Shown: positions 1 through 6,386, numbered from the stretch's first letter. The stretch: DNA of 15,409 nt from Syntrophomonadaceae bacterium (GCA_003554535.1 PWGT01000127.1:1-15409); one strand, 5' to 3'. A program made the numbers and translations. Notes: generated by a model from the sequence alone, not told the origin.

Positions 1-380
1 TGGCTCCCCAACCTATTGAGAACGAATTTAAAACTGATCCTTACATCGAACAAGTTGCTATAGTGGGTGAAAGCCGCAAATATATTTCTGCCTTGATAGT
101 GCCCAATTTTGAAGAACTGGGAAACTGGGCCCGGGAGAGAAACTTAAAATACCGGAATAATTCGGAGTTAATAAAACACCCTGAGGTGATACAATTCATC
201 CGGAAGAGGGTTAAAAATGTAAATTCAAAGTTCTCCAAGCATGAACACATCAAAGAATTCAAACTCTTAGACCATTATTTCTCAGAAAACAATGGCGAGT
301 TAACACCTACTAATAATATTAGAAGAAAAATAATAGAGGACAGGTATAAAAATATCATTGATTCTATGTATCCAGACTGA
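1..380 (+). CDS. Long-chain acyl-CoA ligase (AMP-forming), C-terminal fragment
   Basis: This is the last ~126 residues of an adenylate-forming long-chain fatty-acid CoA ligase, open at the left window edge; the frame begins at base 3. The enzyme activates fatty acids to acyl-AMP and then acyl-CoA at the cytoplasmic membrane. Family landmarks are the APQPIEN segment at the hinge to the C-terminal lid domain, PYIEQVAIVGESRKYISALIV, and the terminal GELTPT...RRK..ED.Y...ID pattern. The A10 motif normally reads TPT-x-K-[VIL]-[KR]-R; here it reads TPTNNIRR, so the usual lysine position is asparagine. The gene ends TGA TAA. No plus-strand terminator is evident after it; the next gene converges on it. 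The family is secure; chain-length specificity cannot be read from this fragment. Confidence 0.9.
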   Translation, partial: APQPIENEFKTDPYIEQVAIVGESRKYISALIVPNFEELGNWARERNLKYRNNSELIKHPEVIQFIRKRVKNVNSKFSKHEHIKEFKLLDHYFSENNGELTPTNNIRRKIIEDRYKNIIDSMYPD

Positions 381-429
381 TAACCCCGCCGATTAATATC
401 TAATAAGGCTTAAGCCCTGCCGGGCCAAT

Positions 430-504
430 AAAAATGCTGGCATTATAGCCTATCATTAGTTGCTTCAAATTGCTCCTTTAGGTTTGCGAAGGCCAATGCC
501 AGCA
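430..504 (-). terminator. Candidate terminator of the TspO-like gene
   Basis: On the minus strand, about 14 nt after the TspO stop, a perfect 10-bp arm TGCTGGCATT (504-495) pairs with AATGCCAGCA (444-435). A second short pairing sits inside it (GGCCT with AGGC), and TTTTTATT follows immediately. The loop is long (about 36 nt), so this is a less typical Rho-independent terminator. The T-tract exists only for the minus transcript, which fits the gene that ends here. Confidence 0.6.
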
Positions 505-518
505 GGATATTGGTTTAA

Positions 519-1307
519 CTATTTTGTTTCGGTCATCAAGCTCCTGGCTGCAGTAATAGCCGTGTATATCCCGATAATAGCTAAAGCTATTACCACAGCA
601 ATCACTACAGTCATCTCCACGGGTTCGGTATCCAACCGTTTCATCAAGATCCCAAACAGAGACCAGATTGAAACCAGGCCAATAACCACATCATGGCGCA
701 ATTTAAGAAATGCCATGGTAATAACCACAGCTGCTGCTATTACCACCACAGTCCAGATGTCTCCGGGGATTCCAAACCCGTCCCAGCCAATATGCACAAG
801 CCAGGCAGTAACATTAGCTATGGTTGCAATGGTAATCCATCCTAAATAAATTCTGAAAGGCAAATACACCAGGATAGATTCCCCGCGATTAACTTGCTGA
901 AAACCTACCCCCAGATTCACGTAAATTTTTATTAGAGTCAACAGGAAGAGAATCATAATTATTAAGGATAGTCCCGGAAGCAGGTAATGCCAGGTAAAGA
1001 TCCACCCTATATTTAACAGGCATGTAATAAAAAAGAGATAGCCAATGCTGTTCATAAATGGCATCTCAATTTTTTGGGAGCTGAAAAGATCTCGGGCTTG
1101 ATAGATGGCAAACCCCAGCAGTAATAGATAGATTACTCCCCAGATGGAAAAGGTGAAGCCGGCGGGAGTAAAAAGATTGGGGTACATGTCTGCCACTTCC
1201 CCTGTATCCACGCCACCTATGGGCACTGCGTTGGCTGCATAATTAACAGCTACCACGCCTAAAAAGACCAGAATATTTAAAACCTGTAATACTGATTTAC
1301 CACGCAT
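519..1307 (-). CDS. Long TspO/MBR-like tryptophan-rich membrane protein
   Basis: A 262-aa polytopic membrane protein with about seven hydrophobic segments and many tryptophans. It resembles the tryptophan-rich sensory protein (TspO/MBR) group, whose classical members are ~160 aa with five helices; this is the longer bacterial type. The diagnostic stretch is TPAGFTFSIWGVIYLLL near residues 47-63, equivalent to the PP.W.F...W..LY helix of TspO. The ATG at 1307 is chosen because an AGGGGGGGG tract lies 4-5 nt upstream; a longer in-frame reading to 1352 would cover this site. It lies 57 nt after rubredoxin on the same strand, so co-transcription is likely. TspO proteins bind porphyrins and are linked to oxygen or oxidative stress in several bacteria; a role here is inference from the neighbourhood. 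Confidence 0.78.
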   Translation of the reverse strand: MRGKSVLQVLNILVFLGVVAVNYAANAVPIGGVDTGEVADMYPNLFTPAGFTFSIWGVIYLLLLGFAIYQARDLFSSQKIEMPFMNSIGYLFFITCLLNIGWIFTWHYLLPGLSLIIMILFLLTLIKIYVNLGVGFQQVNRGESILVYLPFRIYLGWITIATIANVTAWLVHIGWDGFGIPGDIWTVVVIAAAVVITMAFLKLRHDVVIGLVSIWSLFGILMKRLDTEPVEMTVVIAVVIALAIIGIYTAITAARSLMTETK

Positions 1308-1328
1308 CTTACCCCCCCCTGTCCTTAA

Positions 1329-1349
1329 CTCACTTGTCACACAAGTAAG
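1329..1349 (-). other. Intercistronic hairpin between rubredoxin and TspO genes
   Basis: On the minus transcript CTTACTTGT and ACAAGTGAG form a 9-bp stem (one G.U pair) with a 3-nt GTG loop in the 57-nt gap. No T-tract follows, so it is not a normal terminator. It may be an mRNA-stability or processing hairpin that sets different levels of the two messages. Confidence 0.4.
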
Positions 1350-1364
1350 CACTTTTGCCAGTTC

Positions 1365-1526
1365 TTAGCTTTCTTTTTCAAATTCATCCTTGCCTGCTCC
1401 GCAAACAGGGCAAACCCAATCTTCCGGTAAATCTTCAAACGATGTGCCGGCAGCTACCCCTCCATCAGAATCGCCTTCGGCCGGGTCATAAATGTAACCA
1501 CATACGGTGCATTCATACTTATCCAT
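1365..1526 (-). CDS. Rubredoxin
   Basis: A 53-aa protein with both rubredoxin knuckles: [10 protein letters not shown] near the N-terminus (C6, C9) and [11 protein letters not shown] near the C-terminus (C39, C42), which together bind one Fe(Cys)4 centre. The intervening [14 protein letters not shown] sequence is textbook rubredoxin and the length is normal. A GGGGGA Shine-Dalgarno lies upstream of the ATG. Rubredoxin donates electrons to flavodiiron proteins and superoxide reductase; both are encoded just upstream on the same strand (2502-4148), so this is likely their shared reductant. It is separated from them by a strong terminator and probably has its own promoter. Confidence 0.96.
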   Translation of the reverse strand: MDKYECTVCGYIYDPAEGDSDGGVAAGTSFEDLPEDWVCPVCGAGKDEFEKES

Positions 1527-1569
1527 CTAATAATCCCCCTTTCTTAATTTCCTTTTTGATTAACTTCAT

Positions 1570-1596
1570 ATTATAACTTTAGCCATTCTTTTTCAA
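1570..1596 (-). promoter_or_regulatory. Candidate promoter for rubredoxin-tspO
   Basis: Minus strand: a perfect TATAAT (1575-1570) lies ~44 nt upstream of the rubredoxin ATG. A TTGAAA hexamer (1596-1591) is upstream with only 15 nt between, shorter than ideal. It follows the peroxiredoxin terminator, which makes an independent promoter here expected. Confidence 0.45.
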
Positions 1597-1708
1597 TACT
1601 GTAAAATATATTTTTCTTTTTCCAAATTTATCTTTTTTTTCTTACATCATAAGTTCCATTTATGAATTTAAGCACCTTTGAACCTCTTATTTTGTATAAC
1701 ATAATCAC

Positions 1709-1780
1709 AAAAATTAAGGCGAGAAAGAGGAACAAATGATGTTTCATTCCCGGATGATACCCCCTCTTTCCCACCTTAAT
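1709..1780 (-). terminator. Long nested-hairpin terminator after the peroxiredoxin gene
   Basis: The two 18-nt arms, 1713-1730 and 1763-1780, are complementary except for a central 3x3 mismatch (plus strand: ATTAAGG-cga-GAAAGAGG against CCTCTTTC-cca-CCTTAAT). On the minus transcript the outer hairpin starts 3 nt after the peroxiredoxin stop and is followed by TTTTTGTG. The ~32-nt loop can itself fold AATGA/TCATT. The position and T-tract make it a Rho-independent terminator for the dfx-fprA-prx transcript. Confidence 0.75.
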
Positions 1781-1783
1781 GAT

Positions 1784-2470
1784 TTAGTCTCCTATTTTCC
1801 ACACTTCCCAAACCTTACCCACAAGATCAGGGCCTGGTTGAAGGGTTTTCTTACCGGGCTGCCAACCTGCCGGAGTGGGTTCACCTTTCTCCCGCACATG
1901 CTGGAACGCCTTCAATTGACGGATTAACTCCTCAAAATTGCGGCCTACTGGAGGTGTAAGCACTTCCATAGCCTGAACAACGCCATCGGGATCAATGATG
2001 AACCGGCCGCGAACATTCACGCCTTCATCTGGATCATATACTCCATAAAGACTTCCCACGTTTCCGCCAGTATCTGAAAGCATGGGGAAAGGTACTCCAC
2101 CGTCTACCATCTTGGACAGTTCTTGCTCTTGCCATATCTTGTGAGTAAATTTGCTGTCCACGCTGCAAGAAAAAACTTCCGCATCCAGTTCCTTTAATTC
2201 ATTATACCGGGCAGCAACTGCTGCCAGTTCCGTCGGTCAAACAAAGGTAAAATCTCCGGGGTAGAAGCACAACACTACCCATTTTCCCTTGTAATCAGAA
2301 AGGGTGATTTTTTTAAAGCCACCTTCCACAAAAGCATCTGCAGTGAAATCAGGGGCAGGTTTACCTACCATGATTCGACTTGGTGCTCTATCCGGCCTAA
2401 TTTCACCTGCCTCTTCCACCGGGCCAGCGGATTTCTTTTCTTTGCTGTCTTGATTCATTTCACAACTCAT
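1784..2470 (-). CDS. Selenocysteine-containing peroxiredoxin (AhpC/Prx family)
   Basis: A 228-aa peroxiredoxin with an in-frame TGA at 2239-2237 read as selenocysteine (U78). Reading through joins two segments into one intact domain: ...[26 protein letters not shown].... The U occupies the peroxidatic position of the PxxxTxx(C/U) motif (P71, T75, U78). Downstream are [15 protein letters not shown] and [10 protein letters not shown]. The usual C-terminal resolving Cys (VCPA.W.PG) is absent: the sequence reads [10 protein letters not shown], so it would act as a 1-Cys-type (1-Sec) enzyme or use another thiol. It reduces hydroperoxides in the cytoplasm. The second ATG (2470) is chosen because GGAGG lies 7-8 nt upstream; the ATG at 2476 abuts the SD. 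There is a ~33-residue hydrophilic N-terminal extension before MVGKPAPDF. It is 31 nt downstream of fprA, probably the same operon. Selenoprotein Prx (PrxU) is known from Eubacterium acidaminophilum. Confidence 0.92.
2210..2239 (-). promoter_or_regulatory. SECIS-like hairpin of the selenoperoxiredoxin
   Basis: Immediately 3' of the UGA (2239-2237) on the minus strand, an 11-nt spacer is followed by a perfect 6-bp stem GGCAGC/GCTGCC (2225-2220 / 2215-2210) closed by an AGTT loop; a T.C mismatch and then a C-G pair extend the stem. Bacterial SECIS elements are small hairpins just downstream of the UGA whose apical loop contains G and U, and are bound by SelB. The distance and size fit. Confidence 0.8.
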
Positions 2471-2501
2471 GAACATTCCTCCTTTTTAAATTAATTCACA
2501 T

Positions 2502-3689
2502 TTACTCAGATAAGATTTTATCTCCCAAATCTTTGCCTTTGCTGCGAACTTCAGACAGTTCTTCTTCATCAGGCACATAAGCTATGTTTACGTACTCCTG
2601 GGGCTGTTCCCAACCAAAGGAAGTAATTGCCTCCGAAACCTCTTTGGCTCCCTGGCCTCCCCAACCGTAGGAACCAAACGCCATGCCAATCCGGTCTTGA
2701 GGGCGCAAGCCCTTTAAATATGTTAAAAATGCGCTCACTGTCGGCAGCATGCCGTTATTCAAAGTAGGAGAACCTATTAATATGGCTTTAGAGGTAAGTA
2801 CATCAGTCATAATCTCGGATATATGGCTGGTCTGTAAAAACCGGATTACTACAGGCAAACCAGCTTGCTCCAGTCCATCCTTCAATGCCAGGGCAATATT
2901 TTGGGTGGACCCCCACATGGTGTCATATACAATGAGCACTTTCTTTTGAGTCTGATGAGAAGCCCACTGCTTGTATGCTTCCAGAAGTTCACCAAGGTAC
3001 CGGCGCCAGATCACTCCATGGCTAGGAGCTATCATATCAATGTCCAACCCGGAAAGAGCTTCCAGGGCTTTGCTTACTTGCTTCCCATAGGGAAGGACTA
3101 TGTTAGCATAATATTTGGCCGCTTCTTCATGCAAAGTGTCCCAGCCTATTTCATCGTCAAACCGTTGATAGGAAGCTATATGCTGGCCAAAAGCATCATT
3201 GGGAAGAAGCAAGCTTGCCTCGGGTATGTAAGTCACCATCGAATCAGGCCAGTGGACCATGGGAGTTTGCACAAAGTTTAAAGTATATTTTCCGGTAGAC
3301 AATTTGGACCCTGACTCTACAATGTGGTAATCCCATTCCACTGTAGGCTTAAAATGGCGCTCCAACCCTTTTTGCCCTTTTGTGGAAGTAACTATCCGGG
3401 CATTGGGTGCTACTTTCATAATTTCCGGCACACTTCCGGAATGGTCCATTTCCACGTGGTTAACTACCAGATAATCTATCCGGGAAGGATCTATTATTTC
3501 TTTTATGTTGCTGAGCATATCGTCCCAAAGGTAATCTTTAACAGTGTCCACCAGGGTTACTTTATCGTCCACAATCAAGTAAGAGTTGTAGGAAGTGCCC
3601 CTGGGAGTCAAATAGCCATGGAAATACCTCAGGTTCCAATCTACTGCTCCCACCCAGTATATGCCCGGCTTAATTTCCACTGCACTCAT
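2502..3689 (-). CDS. FprA-type flavodiiron protein (oxygen/NO reductase)
   Basis: 395 aa, the normal length for a class A flavodiiron protein. The N-terminal metallo-beta-lactamase-like domain carries the diiron ligands: H78-x-E80-x-D82-H83 (NHVEMDH), H146 (VHWPDS), D165 (PNDAFG) and H224 (PSHGVIW). The C-terminal flavodoxin domain begins near residue 250 with the FMN-phosphate loop YDTMWGSTQN (255-264), followed by IGSPTLNNGMLP and AFGSYGWGG. It reduces O2 to water (or NO to N2O) in the cytoplasm using electrons from rubredoxin, which is encoded 1 kb downstream. GGATGGTG precedes the ATG. It sits between desulfoferrodoxin (78-nt gap) and the selenoperoxiredoxin (31-nt gap), all on one strand. 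O2 versus NO preference cannot be read from sequence alone. Confidence 0.95.
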   Translation of the reverse strand: MSAVEIKPGIYWVGAVDWNLRYFHGYLTPRGTSYNSYLIVDDKVTLVDTVKDYLWDDMLSNIKEIIDPSRIDYLVVNHVEMDHSGSVPEIMKVAPNARIVTSTKGQKGLERHFKPTVEWDYHIVESGSKLSTGKYTLNFVQTPMVHWPDSMVTYIPEASLLLPNDAFGQHIASYQRFDDEIGWDTLHEEAAKYYANIVLPYGKQVSKALEALSGLDIDMIAPSHGVIWRRYLGELLEAYKQWASHQTQKKVLIVYDTMWGSTQNIALALKDGLEQAGLPVVIRFLQTSHISEIMTDVLTSKAILIGSPTLNNGMLPTVSAFLTYLKGLRPQDRIGMAFGSYGWGGQGAKEVSEAITSFGWEQPQEYVNIAYVPDEEELSEVRSKGKDLGDKILSE

Positions 3690-3767
3690 ATATTATCACC
3701 ATCCTCTATTCTTTCTTAAATCCTAAAATACCCCAAACTTACTTAAACATCTTTCCTTAATTCAAAC

Positions 3768-4148
3768 TTATCCTTTCCACAATCCATGCAAGTTGCAGTA
3801 TTCCCTTGCGCTAACCTCTCCAGTGTCTTCAAGCCCGGTAAATACTGCTTCCGGCTCCTCTCCCGGAGACAGAAAGCGGCGATAAACTTTGCCCCCTGAA
3901 ATTATTTCTACCCATTCTATATAATGTTTTTCTTCCATGGGATGAGGATTGCTGCCAACCTTAACCACTACCTTGCCGTCTTCTTTTTCTATCACCGGCA
4001 CATGCTTTTCTTTAGCCGCATCTACAGTATTTTCGGTCATCAACTGCATGGCCTCGCCACAGCATACCAGTTCTCCTTTGCCAGAGTGCAAAACCTCTAC
4101 TATGTTCCCACAAATGTTGCACTTATAAACTTGCAGTCTTTCAGTCAT
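3768..4148 (-). CDS. dfx: Desulfoferrodoxin (2Fe superoxide reductase)
   Basis: 126 aa. Center I, the desulforedoxin-like Fe(Cys)4 domain, is complete: C10, C13 (YKCNICG), C29 and C30 (VCCG). Center II ligands are also present: H49 in the EKH motif, H69 (NPHPM), H75 (KHYIEW), and C118/H121 (YCNLHGLW). E47-K48 correspond to the active-site Glu-Lys. It reduces superoxide to hydrogen peroxide in the cytoplasm without releasing O2, receiving electrons from rubredoxin. The peroxide would be handled by the selenoperoxiredoxin downstream. The ATG at 4148 is chosen because GAGGTG lies 6 nt upstream; a GTG nine bases earlier overlaps that SD. It probably leads an operon dfx-fprA-prx, with a PerR-like box just upstream. 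Confidence 0.95.
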   Translation of the reverse strand: MTERLQVYKCNICGNIVEVLHSGKGELVCCGEAMQLMTENTVDAAKEKHVPVIEKEDGKVVVKVGSNPHPMEEKHYIEWVEIISGGKVYRRFLSPGEEPEAVFTGLEDTGEVSAREYCNLHGLWKG

Positions 4149-4160
4149 GCTTATCACCTC

Positions 4161-4175
4161 TTCTAATAATTATTT
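4161..4175 (-). promoter_or_regulatory. Candidate PerR/Fur box before desulfoferrodoxin
   Basis: The plus strand reads TTCTAAT-A-ATTATTT, matching 11 of 14 specified positions of the 7-1-7 PerR consensus TTATAATnATTATAA. It ends 13 nt before the dfx start codon and overlaps the likely -10 region (TTGAAA at about 4197-4192, AT-rich -10 about 16 nt on). The AT-rich background raises chance matches, so this is a candidate, supported mainly by the PerR gene next door. Confidence 0.45.
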
Positions 4176-4303
4176 GCAAACGCTAAAGTTTCAAACCTAA
4201 ATTTTCTTTAACCTCTAAAAAGTTTTTAACTTACATTTTCGCGAGCTTTATTACCAGTTTTTATCTATGCCTATACACACACCTCCTTTCCAAATATTCA
4301 CCG

Positions 4304-4729
4304 TTAGTTACTTCTTTTTTCATTTGCTTTGCAATGCGGACAAACACCCCGGCAATAAACATTTTTATCGTATACCTGGAACCCTTCCAGTCCTTCAACT
4401 CTTACATTTTCGAAATCAATTCCAAAATCATAAACCTTACCACAGTAGAGGCATTTAAAATGCCCATGGTCACTTATATCTGCATCATACCTTCTCTCGT
4501 TATCACCCACATTCAAAACTTGCGCTAACTGGTTTTCCACAAACAATTCCAGCGAATTATAAACGGTAGTTTTGGAAAGGGTAGGAATTTCCTGCACCAG
4601 GTTTCTGTAAATTTCATCAACGGTGGGGTGAGTCCTGTGTTTTTGCAAGTAATCCATAATTTTTACCCTGGTAATAGACGGTTTTATTCCTTTTGCTTCT
4701 AGAAGATCTTGAATATCTTTGATGATCAT
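4304..4729 (-). CDS. perR: PerR/Fur-family metalloregulator
   Basis: 141 aa, the usual Fur-family length. The N-terminal winged helix (residues ~1-80) contains THPTVDEIYRNL and the recognition segment LSKTTVYNSL. The dimerisation and metal-binding part has HGHF (H88, H90) and two structural zinc pairs C93-x2-C96 and C130-x2-C133, as in PerR. H34, the HGHF histidines and acidic residues nearby are where PerR holds its Fe/Mn and is oxidised by peroxide. It is therefore more PerR- than Fur- or Zur-like, though these are not fully separable by eye. The ATG at 4729 has an AGGGGGAA tract very close upstream. It lies between genes for oxidative-stress enzymes and probably represses them. A strong promoter and a weak self-operator lie upstream. 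Confidence 0.88.
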   Translation of the reverse strand: MIIKDIQDLLEAKGIKPSITRVKIMDYLQKHRTHPTVDEIYRNLVQEIPTLSKTTVYNSLELFVENQLAQVLNVGDNERRYDADISDHGHFKCLYCGKVYDFGIDFENVRVEGLEGFQVYDKNVYCRGVCPHCKANEKRSN

Positions 4730-4761
4730 TTCCCCCTATTCCTATCATGTTGTTTGTGAAT

Positions 4762-4776
4762 CTGTAACAATTACAA
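4762..4776 (-). promoter_or_regulatory. Weak candidate PerR box in the perR leader
   Basis: The plus strand reads CTGTAAC-A-ATTACAA, matching 10 of 14 positions of the PerR 7-1-7 consensus, with internal palindrome TGTAA-CAA-TTACA. It lies about 10 nt downstream of the predicted transcription start of perR and 33 nt before its ATG, a position suited to autoregulation. The score is modest in AT-rich DNA. Confidence 0.3.
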
Positions 4777-4792
4777 TTTTAATTTATATTCA

Positions 4793-4821
4793 ATTTTATT
4801 TTACCTTCAATAGGATGTCAA
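4793..4821 (-). promoter_or_regulatory. Promoter for perR
   Basis: Minus strand: a consensus -35 TTGACA (4821-4816), a 17-nt spacer and -10 TAAAAT (4798-4793). This is the best sigma-A-type promoter in the window, about 64 nt upstream of the perR start codon. The methyltransferase upstream ends at 4907, so perR has its own promoter. Confidence 0.75.
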
Positions 4822-4906
4822 CAGTAAATTACAACTTTCCTGTTATTTTTTTGGAAAACTACTAAAGTTTTTGTCAAATTTGTTTTCTAATATTTGGGGC
4901 ATACGT

Positions 4907-5602
4907 TTATCTGTAGCAGGTACCGCTAAAAACAGCCAGTTTGTAGTATTTCCAAGTAACATCTACATTTTGAAAGCCAACTTCTTGCAGCCAGTGCAGG
5001 TGTTTACTAAGGGGAGCCGGGCTATCTTCTTGTCGATGGCGCGGCATCCATTTCTCCTCTATTTCTTCTTCACTCATATGTAAGCGCATAAATTCTTTCC
5101 ACTTTTCTTGGTACAAATTTTGAAGATGCTCGCTGGCCCCTGTTACTGTGTCCGCATTGATGAAAATTCCTCCGGTCTTTAACGCTTCAAAAATGCAACG
5201 GTAATTTTCCCTTTTATGCTCATCAGTAGGCAAATGGTGTAATGCCAGGGCTGAAACTATGAGATCATATTTTTCCTTGAATTCCATTTCGCTGACATCG
5301 CCAGCTACAAAATCTATGTTGGAGCAATCTTGAAGTCTTTCTCTTGCCACCGCCAGCATGTTTTCCGCCACATCCAGGGCTGTAACCTTTGCCCGGGGAA
5401 ATCTCTCCGTAATCTGACGGGTAACGGCGCCGGTGCCACAACCGAGATCCAAAACTTCTATTTTTTCATCAACTGGAAAAGGGATCGTTTCCATTAAGGC
5501 TTCTATCATTTCCCAGTAAAAAGGAATAATCTTGACAATGTAGTCATCGTACACTCCTGCATCCTGGTTAAAATGCTTCCTCGCTGTTTTTTCTTCCTCC
5601 AT
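4907..5602 (-). CDS. Class I SAM-dependent methyltransferase
   Basis: 231 aa with a Rossmann-type SAM-binding fold. Motif I is EVLDLGCGTGAV at ~49-60, the acidic motif II is VTALDVAENML, motif III is FVAGDVSEM, and motif IV is YDLIVSALALHHLPTDEHK. The C-terminal half is rich in Trp, Glu and His and ends GTCYR. It resembles small-molecule or tRNA-modifying methyltransferases of the Methyltransf_11/25 type, but the substrate cannot be told from sequence. An AGGAGGT Shine-Dalgarno precedes the ATG. It is on the same strand between the DJ-1-like gene (103-nt gap holding a strong inverted repeat) and perR. Its link to the oxidative-stress genes is positional only. Confidence 0.85.
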   Translation of the reverse strand: MEEEKTARKHFNQDAGVYDDYIVKIIPFYWEMIEALMETIPFPVDEKIEVLDLGCGTGAVTRQITERFPRAKVTALDVAENMLAVARERLQDCSNIDFVAGDVSEMEFKEKYDLIVSALALHHLPTDEHKRENYRCIFEALKTGGIFINADTVTGASEHLQNLYQEKWKEFMRLHMSEEEIEEKWMPRHRQEDSPAPLSKHLHWLQEVGFQNVDVTWKYYKLAVFSGTCYR

Positions 5603-5634
5603 TTTAAGCCATACCTCCTGGATTAGCAGAAATA

Positions 5635-5684
5635 TTTTACTAACCCCGGTTATTCGTCTGGTCAGGACAAAACCGGGTGTAAAA
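5635..5684 (-). other. Structured intergenic inverted repeat upstream of the methyltransferase
   Basis: In the 103-nt gap the plus strand reads TTTTAC-taac-CCCGGTT ... AACCGGG-t-GTAAAA: a 7-bp GC-rich stem (5645-5651 / 5671-5677) flanked by a further 6-bp pairing (5635-5640 / 5679-5684). A short GTC/GAC pairing lies inside the 19-nt loop. Neither strand has a T-tract afterwards, so it is not a simple terminator. It could be a leader RNA structure, a processing site or a protein-binding palindrome. Confidence 0.5.
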
Positions 5685-5705
5685 TAAAGTTTTTGTGCAG
5701 ACTTA

Positions 5706-6386
5706 CTATTGTTCTTTTAATTCAGCGGCAAAAGTACGGGAAAAAGCTGGAATATCCATGGGATGGCGAGACATGATCAAATTCCCCAGCTGCACTACCT
5801 GGGCATCTTCATAATGAGCCCCCGCTTCTTCCAATTCCTCTTTAATACCAGAATATCCGGTAACCCTTTTGCCTCCCAGTAGACCTGCACTTATCAATAC
5901 TTGAGGCCCATGGCAAATGGCAGCAATAGGCTTGCCTTTTTCATAAAATTCCTTGACCAGCTGCAGAACTTTTTCTTCGCGGCGCAATTTGTCCGGAGCA
6001 TATCCGCCCGGAATCAACAAACCATCATAATTATCTATATCTATCTCCTCCAGAGTACGGGTGGCCGTAACTTCTCCTCCTCTTTTTCCTGTATACTTGC
6101 CTGTTTCCCTTGCTACCAACACCACCTCTGCGCCTCTTTCTTCCAGGTAATGAGCAGGTTCCGTAATTTCAGTGTCTTCAAAGCCTTCTGCAACCAGAAC
6201 AGCTACCTGCCGGCCTTGCAAGTTTTGCTCCACTTCCAAAACTTTTCCTTCCAACAAGGAAAGCCCTCTGACTGCAGCTTTGATGCTTCCATTAATTATG
6301 CGATCAGGCCCCACCAGAGCTATAATTCCACCCAGGGCAGCTGCCGTGAAAGTAGTGGTCATGATAAATCTTTTTCGGCTAGTCAT
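5706..6386 (-). CDS. Membrane-anchored DJ-1/PfpI-family protein
   Basis: 226 aa. Residues ~58-226 form a DJ-1/PfpI domain: VAVLVAEGFEDTE (with the conserved Glu, E70), LLIPGGYAPD, and the nucleophile elbow AAICHGPQ with C158-H159. Family members include deglycases, chaperones and proteases; the activity here is not determined. Unlike cytoplasmic relatives (~170 aa), it has a ~56-residue N-terminal extension with basic SRKRF, a hydrophobic helix (~9-25) and a linker. This suggests a signal anchor or an atypical (RK) Tat-like signal, so the domain may lie outside the cytoplasm. AGGAGG precedes the ATG at 6386. It is divergent from the selenolipoprotein operon, with 234 nt between start codons carrying promoters for both. 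Confidence 0.88.
   Translation of the reverse strand: MTSRKRFIMTTTFTAAALGGIIALVGPDRIINGSIKAAVRGLSLLEGKVLEVEQNLQGRQVAVLVAEGFEDTEITEPAHYLEERGAEVVLVARETGKYTGKRGGEVTATRTLEEIDIDNYDGLLIPGGYAPDKLRREEKVLQLVKEFYEKGKPIAAICHGPQVLISAGLLGGKRVTGYSGIKEELEEAGAHYEDAQVVQLGNLIMSRHPMDIPAFSRTFAAELKEQ

Noticed and set aside
460..849. 129-aa plus-strand open frame
   Set aside because: It is antisense to the TspO-like gene, has no RBS and shows low-complexity Thr/Ile composition typical of a shadow frame.
1784..2161. Reading the 125-aa C-terminal part of the peroxiredoxin as its own gene, and the 79-aa N-terminal part as a pseudogene fragment
   Set aside because: No RBS lies before the internal GTG, the 25 codons between are well conserved Prx sequence in frame, and only the TGA separates them, at the catalytic position.
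2865..3281. 138-aa plus-strand open frame opposite the flavodiiron gene
   Set aside because: The minus-strand gene has every expected metal and FMN residue; the plus frame has no family resemblance or RBS.
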